DNA from: Nocardioides aurantiacus
Lineage (GTDB): Bacteria > Actinomycetota > Actinomycetes > Propionibacteriales > Nocardioidaceae
Assembly (NCBI RefSeq): GCF_003752505.1
Contig: NZ_RKHO01000001.1
Location: 496,001-560,000 of the forward strand
Direction: 5' to 3'
DNA length: 64,000 nucleotides
Made by a program: the position numbers and the translations under genes. Positions 56,137-64,000 of this stretch are shown here, in pieces. The notes beneath the pieces were generated by a model that was not told the origin of the DNA, searched no databases, and saw nothing but the letters and a program-made list of their open reading frames with translations. Positions within the stretch are counted from its first letter, which is position 1. Every line of letters starts with the position of its first letter.

Positions 56137-56817
56137 GTGCGGGTCACACGACTGCGCCGCTACCCCGTCAAGGCCATGGCGGGCGAGGCGCTCGAGGTCG
56201 TCGAGGTCGACCACCGCGGGCTGGTGGGTGACCGCTGGTACGCCGTGGTCGACGACGAGGGCCGGTTCGCCAGCGGGAAGGCCGGTCGTCGGTTCCGTCG
56301 ACGCGACGAGGTCCTCGCCCACGCGGCCAGCACGACGGCCGAGGGCGTCCGTGTCAGCGGCCCGGGCGGCACCTGGGCGGTGGGCGACCCCGCCCTCGAC
56401 GCAGCCCTGAGCGAGGAGATGGGCGCCCGGGTGCGCGTGCTCCCGGAGACGGGGGCTCCCCACCAGGACGCCGCCCCGGTGTCGCTGGTGGGCACCGCCA
56501 CCCTCGACTGGTGCCGCGAGCACCTCGGCGTCGACGGCGAGGCCCGGCGGCTGCGCGCCAACCTGCTCGTCGCGACCGAGGAGCCCTTCGTCGAGGAGGG
56601 CTGGGAGGGCACCGAGGTCGAGGTCGGCGGGGTGGTGCTCCACCTGCTCGGGCGCACCGTGCGCTGCCGGATGGTCGACGCCGCCCAGGACGGCCTCACC
56701 GAGCAGCCGGGTCTCCTCACGGCGCTGGGCCGCGAGCGCGACGCCCGCCTGGGCGTGTACGCCGAGGTCCGCACGCCCGGGACGATCCGGGTCGGCGACC
56801 CGGTGCGGTCGCGGTGA
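56137..56817 (+). CDS. MOSC domain protein
   Basis: A 226-residue protein with an N-terminal MOSC_N-like beta-barrel (VTRLRRYPVKAMAGEALEVVEV, DHRGLVGDRWYAVVD) and a MOSC domain (about 110-225) with RLRANLLVATEEPFVEEGWEG. CRMVDAAQDGL carries the cysteine (near 180) expected to bind sulfur or the molybdenum cofactor. Related proteins include mARC-type enzymes and molybdenum-cofactor carriers; a specific role cannot be assigned. The GTG starts 3 bp after the guaB stop, and its stop overlaps the next gene (GTGA). Confidence 0.85.
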   Translation: MRVTRLRRYPVKAMAGEALEVVEVDHRGLVGDRWYAVVDDEGRFASGKAGRRFRRRDEVLAHAASTTAEGVRVSGPGGTWAVGDPALDAALSEEMGARVRVLPETGAPHQDAAPVSLVGTATLDWCREHLGVDGEARRLRANLLVATEEPFVEEGWEGTEVEVGGVVLHLLGRTVRCRMVDAAQDGLTEQPGLLTALGRERDARLGVYAEVRTPGTIRVGDPVRSR

Positions 56818-57962
56818 GCGCACCCGTCCTGGTCCGGCCCCTCGCGGAGCAGGACTGGCCGCAGGTGCACGCCCTCGTGGTCGAGGTGGCGCGCGCGGGC
56901 GAGACCTACGCGCTCGAGGTCCCGGCCGACCAGCAGGAGACCCGCGACTTCTGGGCCGGCGAGCTCCTCGTGGTGGCGGTGGACGCCGAGGACCCGGCCC
57001 ACGTCCTCGGCGCGGCCAAGGCGGGCCCCAACCGACCCGCCCAGGGCAGCCACGTCGGCACCGCGTCGTTCATGGTCGCCTCCGCGGCCCGCGGTCGCGG
57101 GGTGGGGCGGCTGCTGGGCGAGCACGTCGTCGCCTGGCACCGCGAGGCGGGGTACGCCGCGATCCAGTTCAACGCGGTCGTGGCCACCAACACCGCGGCG
57201 GTCGCACTGTGGCGCTCGCTGGGCTTCGAGGTCGTGGGTCGGGTGCCGGGCGCGTTCCGGCGTCCCTCCGGCGAGGTCACCGACCTGCTGGTGATGCACC
57301 GCGACCTGGCCGACGCCCCGGCCCGCCCCCCGGCGGTGGGCGAGGCTGCCGAGGAGGACCGTGCCCGGGTGCTCGACGCCGCCGAGCGCTGCTTCCCGGC
57401 GCAGGGGTGGGCCGGGACGACGATGCAGCAGCTCGCCGAGGAGTCGGGGGTGGCGACCTCGCGCATCCACCGCGTCCTCGGCACCAAGGGCGAGGTGTTC
57501 TCGGCGATGGTGTGGCGCACCATCATCGGCACGCACGCCGACCTGCAGTCGGTCTTCGACGACCTGCGCCTGGAGGACGAGCCCGACGTCGACGTACGCC
57601 TGGCCAGGGTCGCCGACACCGTGCTGGACGCCGCCTCGGGCATGTCCCACCTCGTGCCGGTCATCGCCGAGGCCGTCTCGCGCGACGCCACGGTGCGCGG
57701 CATCGTGCAGGGAGCCGAGCTGCAGCGGATCGGCACGTCGCGCAGGCTCGTGCGCGCCCTCACCCGAGGTGCTGCCCCGCGGCCCGACGCCGTGGTCGAG
57801 GTGCAGATGCTGTGCTCGGGCGAGGCCTACCGGTCGATGGCGGCGTTCGGCTGGCCGCGCGAGCGGCACGCCGCCTGGCTGCGCCAGGCCTTCGACCACG
57901 CGGTCAACGGCCCGGGCGCCACCCCGGGGCCGGGGCCGAGCACCGATAGGCTCCCCGGGTGA
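56814..57962 (+). CDS. GNAT acetyltransferase fused to a TetR-type regulator
   Basis: A 382-residue protein. Residues about 1-165 are a complete GNAT domain (VLVRPLAEQDWPQVHALV, SFMVASAARGRGVGRLLGEHVV, then NTAAVALWRSLGFEVVGRVPGAF). After a short linker, residues about 183-245 have a TetR helix-turn-helix: RVLDAAERCFPAQGWAGTTM, QLAEESGVATSRIHRVLGTKGEVFSAM. The rest is an all-helical TetR-like ligand domain. The frame continues with no stop, and no ribosome binding site or credible restart separates the domains. It is coupled to genes on both sides by GTGA overlaps. This may be an acetyl-CoA-linked or self-acetylating regulator; the function is unknown. Confidence 0.8.
   Translation: MSAPVLVRPLAEQDWPQVHALVVEVARAGETYALEVPADQQETRDFWAGELLVVAVDAEDPAHVLGAAKAGPNRPAQGSHVGTASFMVASAARGRGVGRLLGEHVVAWHREAGYAAIQFNAVVATNTAAVALWRSLGFEVVGRVPGAFRRPSGEVTDLLVMHRDLADAPARPPAVGEAAEEDRARVLDAAERCFPAQGWAGTTMQQLAEESGVATSRIHRVLGTKGEVFSAMVWRTIIGTHADLQSVFDDLRLEDEPDVDVRLARVADTVLDAASGMSHLVPVIAEAVSRDATVRGIVQGAELQRIGTSRRLVRALTRGAAPRPDAVVEVQMLCSGEAYRSMAAFGWPRERHAAWLRQAFDHAVNGPGATPGPGPSTDRLPG
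57947..57952 (+). promoter_or_regulatory. -10 box of the GuaB-related gene (leaderless type)
   Basis: TAGGCT lies within the end of the GNAT-TetR gene and stands 6 bp before the GTG at 57959, so the downstream gene can be transcribed on its own. Confidence 0.45.
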
Positions 57963-59065
57963 CCGAGATCGAGATCGGCCGTGCCAAGCGCGGTCGCCGC
58001 GCCTACGCCTTCGACGACATCGCGATCGTCCCGAGCCGTCGCACCCGCGACCCCGAGGAGGTCTCGACCGCCTGGCAGATCGACGCCTACCGGTTCGACC
58101 TGCCGATCCTCGCCGCCCCGATGGACTCCGTGATGTCCCCGGAGACCGCGATCGCCTTCGGTGGTCACGGCGGGCTGGGCGTGCTCAACCTCGAGGGCCT
58201 CTGGACGCGCTACGACGACCCGAGCGACCTACTGGTCGAGGTCGCCGGCCTGACCGGCCCCGACGCCGTGCGCCGGATGCAGGAGATCTACACCGCCCCG
58301 ATCCGGGCCGAGCTGATCACCGAGCGCATCCGCCAGGTCCGCGACGCCGGGGTGACCGTGGCCGGCTCGCTGAGCCCGCAGCGCACCAAGGAGTTCGCCA
58401 AGACCGTCGTCGACGCCGGCGTCGACATGTTCGTCATCCGCGGCACCACCGTCAGCGCGGAGCACGTCTCGTCCAACGCCGAGCCGCTGAACCTCAAGGA
58501 GTTCATCTACGAGCTCGACGTCCCGGTCATCGTCGGCGGCTGCGCCACCCACCAGGCGGCGCTCCACCTCATGCGCACCGGTGCGGCCGGCGTGCTGGTC
58601 GGCTTCGGCGGGGGAGCGGCGCACACCACCCGCACCGTGCTCGGCGTCGCCGTCCCGATGGCCAGCGCGGTGGCCGACGTCGCCGCGGCCCGTCGCGACT
58701 ACATGGACGAGTCGGGCGGCCGCTACGTCCACGTCATCGCCGACGGCTCGATCGGTCGCAGCGGTGACATCGCCAAGGCCATCGCCTGCGGCGCCGACGC
58801 CGTGATGATCGGCTCGCCGTTGGCGCGGGCCACCGACGCACCCGGCCGCGGCTTCCACTGGGGCGCCGAGGCGCACCACCCCGAGCTCCCGCGCGGCCAG
58901 CGGGTCGAGTTCGGCACCGTCGGCAGCCTGGAGGAGATCCTGTTCGGTCCCTCGGTCGTGGCCGACGGGACGATGAACCTCGTGGGGGCGCTCAAGCGGG
59001 CGATGGCCACCACGGGCTACACGGACGTCAAGGAGTTCCAGCGCATCGAGGTCGTCGTCTCCTAG
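57959..59065 (+). CDS. GuaB3-family IMP dehydrogenase-related protein
   Basis: A 368-residue IMPDH/GMP-reductase barrel without CBS domains. It starts IEIGRAKRGRRAYAFDDIAI, and has DLPILAAPMDSVMSPETAIAFG, VPVIVGGCATHQAALHLMRT and VIADGSIGRSGDIAKAIACGA. The normal IMPDH catalytic cysteine loop (GxGSxCxT) is replaced by GVLVGFGGGAAHTTRTVLG, so classical IMP oxidation is unlikely. This actinobacterial paralogue is commonly found near guaB; its reaction is not settled. The GTG overlaps the preceding stop. Confidence 0.88.
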   Translation: MTEIEIGRAKRGRRAYAFDDIAIVPSRRTRDPEEVSTAWQIDAYRFDLPILAAPMDSVMSPETAIAFGGHGGLGVLNLEGLWTRYDDPSDLLVEVAGLTGPDAVRRMQEIYTAPIRAELITERIRQVRDAGVTVAGSLSPQRTKEFAKTVVDAGVDMFVIRGTTVSAEHVSSNAEPLNLKEFIYELDVPVIVGGCATHQAALHLMRTGAAGVLVGFGGGAAHTTRTVLGVAVPMASAVADVAAARRDYMDESGGRYVHVIADGSIGRSGDIAKAIACGADAVMIGSPLARATDAPGRGFHWGAEAHHPELPRGQRVEFGTVGSLEEILFGPSVVADGTMNLVGALKRAMATTGYTDVKEFQRIEVVVS

Positions 59066-59079
59066 CGGGCGCGGCGCGG

Positions 59080-59108
59080 TTGACACCTCTGGTCGATACC
59101 GGTCTAGT
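59080..59108 (+). promoter_or_regulatory. probable promoter of the APC permease gene
   Basis: TTGACA (59080-59085), a 17-bp spacer and TCTAGT (59103-59108), 41 bp upstream of the GTG start. This is the best -35 hexamer in the window. Confidence 0.55.
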
Positions 59109-59149
59109 GGGGCGAATCGTTCCGTTCGACGGCTCCGAAGTGAGGCACC

Positions 59150-60580
59150 GTGTCCGACACGTCCGTGAACACCTCCGACGCCGAGCCCGACGGCGACCTC
59201 AAGCGCTCCATCACCGGTCGGCTGCTGTTCTTCTACGTCCTCGGTGACGTCCTCGGCTCCGGCATCTACGTCCTGATCGGCTCGGTCGCCGCCGCGGTGG
59301 GTGGCGCCTTCTTCGTCGCCTTCGCCGTGGGCGTGACCATCGCGACCGTGACGGGCATGGCCTACGCCGAGCTCGCGACGAAGTACCCCCGTGCCGCCGG
59401 GGCTGCGCTCTACATCAACAAGGCCTTCGGCAACAAGCCGCTGACCTTCCTGGTGACGGTGCTGTTCCTGGCCTCGAGCTTCGCCGCGGCCGGGTCCCTG
59501 GCCACCGGGTTCGCGAGCTACTTCGCCGAGGTCTGGGCGGCGCCACCGATCCTGCTGGTCTCGCTCGTCTTCATCGCGCTGCTCGCCGTCGTGAACTACA
59601 TCGGCATCACCGAGTCGGTGGTGGCCAACATGGTGATGACCTTCGTGGAGGTCTTCGGCCTGGTCATCGTGATGATCATCGGCGTCGTCGTGGTCTTCCA
59701 GGGCGACGCCGACTTCGCGGTGCTCGGCGACTTCAGCGCCGAGGGCAACCCGATCTTCGCGGTCGTCGCCGGCGTCTCGCTGGCCTTCTTCGCCATGACG
59801 GGCTTCGAGAACGCCGCCAACGTGGCCGAGGAGGTCGTCGACCCGGCCCGCAACTTCCCGCGGGCGCTCATCGGCGGCATGGCCGGCGCCGGCATCTTCT
59901 ACGTGCTGGTCTCGATCGCCGCCGCGCTCACGGTCCCGGTCGGCACGCTGGCCGACTCCGACGCGGCCCTGCTCACCGTGGTCGAGTCGGGCGTGCTCCC
60001 GCTCCCGGTCGGCGTCGTCTCCATCGTCTTCGCGATCATCGCCATGACCGCGATCACCAACACCACGTTGGTCGCGATCGTCACCCAGCCCCGCGTGCTC
60101 TACGGCATGGCCCGCGAGGACGTCGTCCCCGCGGTCTTCGGCAAGGTGCACCCCACGCGACGCAGCCCCGTCGTGGGGCTGATCTTCTCCGCCGCCGTGG
60201 TGATGATCCTGCTCAGCATCAGCCAGGGCCTGAAGTCGGCCGGCCTGAGCATCGACGTCGTCGCCCGGCTCGCGTCGGTCACCGTCGTGCTGCTCCTGAT
60301 CATCTACTCGATGGTGATCATCGCCTGCATGAAGCTCGGCACGACCGAGGTCAACACCGAGCACTACCGGGCACCGCGACCGCTGCTCGTGCTCGGCCTC
60401 GTCGGCAACCTGGCGGTGCTCTTCTACACCGTGCAGGACGACCCCACCTCGGTGATCTGGTGCCTCGGGCTGATCGCGGTCGGGGTCGCGCTGTTCGTCT
60501 TCGAGTACTTCTTCGGCAAGCGCGACCGGCCGTCCGGCCTGGATCGTGGAGAGCAGACCCTGGGTGAGGAGAGCCGCTGA
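59150..60580 (+). CDS. APC-superfamily amino-acid permease
   Basis: A 476-residue permease with about twelve hydrophobic segments. The N-terminus KRSITGRLLFFYVLGDVLGSGIYVLIG holds the conserved unwound-helix GSGIY motif. GMAYAELATKYPRAAGAALYI and SLAFFAMTGFENAANVAEEVVDPARNFPRAL match cationic-amino-acid or metabolite permeases of the APC family; the substrate is unknown. GTGAGG lies 5 bases before the GTG start. A universal stress protein gene follows after only 1 bp, so the two are probably co-transcribed. Confidence 0.88.
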   Translation: MSDTSVNTSDAEPDGDLKRSITGRLLFFYVLGDVLGSGIYVLIGSVAAAVGGAFFVAFAVGVTIATVTGMAYAELATKYPRAAGAALYINKAFGNKPLTFLVTVLFLASSFAAAGSLATGFASYFAEVWAAPPILLVSLVFIALLAVVNYIGITESVVANMVMTFVEVFGLVIVMIIGVVVVFQGDADFAVLGDFSAEGNPIFAVVAGVSLAFFAMTGFENAANVAEEVVDPARNFPRALIGGMAGAGIFYVLVSIAAALTVPVGTLADSDAALLTVVESGVLPLPVGVVSIVFAIIAMTAITNTTLVAIVTQPRVLYGMAREDVVPAVFGKVHPTRRSPVVGLIFSAAVVMILLSISQGLKSAGLSIDVVARLASVTVVLLLIIYSMVIIACMKLGTTEVNTEHYRAPRPLLVLGLVGNLAVLFYTVQDDPTSVIWCLGLIAVGVALFVFEYFFGKRDRPSGLDRGEQTLGEESR

Positions 60581-60581
60581 C

Positions 60582-61022
60582 ATGCACGTCGTCGTCGCCA
60601 CGGACGGGTCCAAGCAGTCGCTGGCCGCCGCCAAGAAGCTGATGTCCTTCGCCGACCCCGCCAAGATCACCGACATCTCGGTGGTCGGTGTCGTCAGCCC
60701 CTACGCCTCGGTGGCCTTCGCCGACGAGATCAGCAAGGAGAAGCCGCACGACCGCAGCTTCCGCGAGGCGGCCGAGGACGCCGTCGCCACGGTGGCGGCC
60801 GTGTTCGAGGGCTGGGGCCCGCAGGTCCACCAGCGGCTGCGCAGCGGCTCGCCCGCCAGCGAGATCGTCAAGGCCGCCAAGGCCCTGGGCGCCGAGCTCG
60901 TCGTCGTCGCCAGCGGCAGCCGCGGCCTGAGCAACACGGTGCTGCTCGGCAGCACGGCCCAGCGGGTGCAGCACTCCGCGCCGTGCCCCGTGCTCGTCGT
61001 GCGCCCGGTGCGCAAGAAGTAG
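60582..61022 (+). CDS. universal stress protein (UspA family)
   Basis: A 146-residue USP. It begins HVVVATDGSKQSLAAAKKLM, has VVGVVSPYASVAFAD and ends with ELVVVASGSRGLSNTVLLGSTAQRV and APCPVLVVRPVRKK, which contain the GSRG-LLGS nucleotide-binding pattern of ATP-binding USPs. AGGAGAG precedes the ATG. Its placement 1 bp behind an APC permease repeats the pattern seen at 11 kb, where another USP is coupled to a transporter operon; regulation of the carrier is a possible but untested role. Confidence 0.88.
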   Translation: MHVVVATDGSKQSLAAAKKLMSFADPAKITDISVVGVVSPYASVAFADEISKEKPHDRSFREAAEDAVATVAAVFEGWGPQVHQRLRSGSPASEIVKAAKALGAELVVVASGSRGLSNTVLLGSTAQRVQHSAPCPVLVVRPVRKK

Positions 61023-61059
61023 GTCGCGCGGCCCGCCCCGCCCGGGGCAGGGTGGGGCC

Positions 61060-61443
61060 ATGACCTCCTTCGTCTCGCACACCTCGTTCGACTGCCGCGA
61101 CGCCTACGCGCTCTCGGAGTTCTGGAAGCAGGTGCTGGAGTACGTCGACGACCCCGAGGACGGCAACGAGCCCGGCCACGACGAGTGCTGGATCCAACGG
61201 CCCGACGGCGGCCACCCGCTGCTGTTCATCGAGGTGCCCGAGGACAAGCAGGTCAAGAACCGGGTCCACCTCGACCTGCGGCCCAGCGCGGGCAGCCAGG
61301 CCGAGGAGCTGGAGCGGCTGCTCGGGATCGGGGCCCGCCAGGTCGCCGACCTGCGCGGTCTCCACGGTCCCGACACCGGGTGGATCGTCCTGGCCGACCC
61401 GGAGGGCAACGAGTTCTGCCTGCTGGGCCCGGCCGACCACTAG
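61060..61443 (+). CDS. VOC (glyoxalase-like) family protein
   Basis: A 127-residue single-domain protein of the vicinal-oxygen-chelate fold. It starts VSHTSFDCRDAYALSEFWKQVLEYVDD; the second half has VHLDLRPSAGSQAEELERLL and ends GWIVLADPEGNEFCLLGP, the usual glyoxalase-like close. Two paired beta-alpha-beta modules are evident. Substrate and metal use are unknown. The ATG lies 6 bp behind CAGGGT. No operon link to mfd is apparent. Confidence 0.78.
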   Translation: MTSFVSHTSFDCRDAYALSEFWKQVLEYVDDPEDGNEPGHDECWIQRPDGGHPLLFIEVPEDKQVKNRVHLDLRPSAGSQAEELERLLGIGARQVADLRGLHGPDTGWIVLADPEGNEFCLLGPADH

Positions 61444-61536
61444 CCACGGGAGCCGTGCTTCGCCCGGGTTCGTAGACTGGGCCCACCCCCTGGCGCGCAC
61501 GTCCGGGGGTCGACGCGCGTGCCCAAGGAAGTGTCT

Positions 61537-64000
<2,464 letters not shown>

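Overview
The window is a very GC-rich, gene-dense stretch from an actinobacterium, most likely a Nocardioides-like member of the Nocardioidaceae/Propionibacteriales. That placement rests on gene content and style: a mycothiol-dependent formaldehyde dehydrogenase, a SigK/RskA operon with an MPT70/83-like fasciclin lipoprotein, a GroEL with a His-rich tail next to CIRCE boxes, many GTG starts, 4-bp ATGA/GTGA gene overlaps, and many starts lying 6-7 bp behind a TANNNT box (leaderless-type promoters). No rRNA, tRNA, CRISPR array or transposase was seen.

Layout. 1-4.4 kb: 3' part of an ABC-F ATPase, an EamA/RhtA-type exporter, a DUF2993 lipid-binding protein and a fatty acyl-CoA ligase. 4.5-8.6 kb: citrate synthase, rplM-rpsI and glmM. 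8.6-10.7 kb: an Ohr peroxiredoxin and a MetE-like methyltransferase, with three arrays of the same 32-bp-period repeat, each directly behind a stop codon. 10.7-16.7 kb: a tripartite tricarboxylate transporter operon (tctCBA) translationally coupled to a universal stress protein, divergent from a CitA/CitB-type two-component system. 16.6-27.7 kb: housekeeping genes (coaA, glmS, acpS, nnr, alr, a hydrolase, a GNAT-TsaE fusion, tsaB), interrupted by a DUF559-type gene bracketed by 46-bp palindromes.

27.7-37.5 kb: a minus-strand SigK cluster: sulfite-oxidase-like molybdoenzyme, fasciclin lipoprotein, sigK, rskA, a fused FAD-oxidoreductase/DUF1365 protein, two cyclopropane-fatty-acid-synthase homologues and two membrane proteins. 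Two promoters of identical CCATCC-N15-CCGAAC architecture resemble the M. tuberculosis SigK consensus and precede the first two genes, which suggests an autoregulated envelope/lipid-modification regulon. 37.6-40.5 kb: rimI, an M20 amidohydrolase and tsaD. 40.5-41.8 kb: a second DUF559-type gene, inside a 1285-bp unit bounded by 67-bp near-perfect inverted repeats. 41.8-48.3 kb: mscR, a NagZ-like lipoprotein that probably starts at CTG, an MBL hydrolase, VanZ, an MFS exporter and a methyltransferase.

48.3-50.6 kb: CIRCE-controlled groES-groEL. 50.8-53.6 kb: a gluconate module (GntR-family repressor, gntK, gntP) with twin palindromic operators. 53.7-61.4 kb: an ACT-GNAT fusion, guaB, a MOSC protein, a GNAT-TetR fusion, a GuaB-related gene, an APC permease, a universal stress protein and a VOC protein. 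61.5 kb to the end: the 5' two thirds of mfd, cut by the window edge.

The least explained features are the two single-gene inverted-repeat cassettes, the 32-bp repeat arrays and the run of domain fusions (GNAT-TsaE, FAD-DUF1365, ACT-GNAT, GNAT-TetR). All calls come from reading the sequence; no database search was run.
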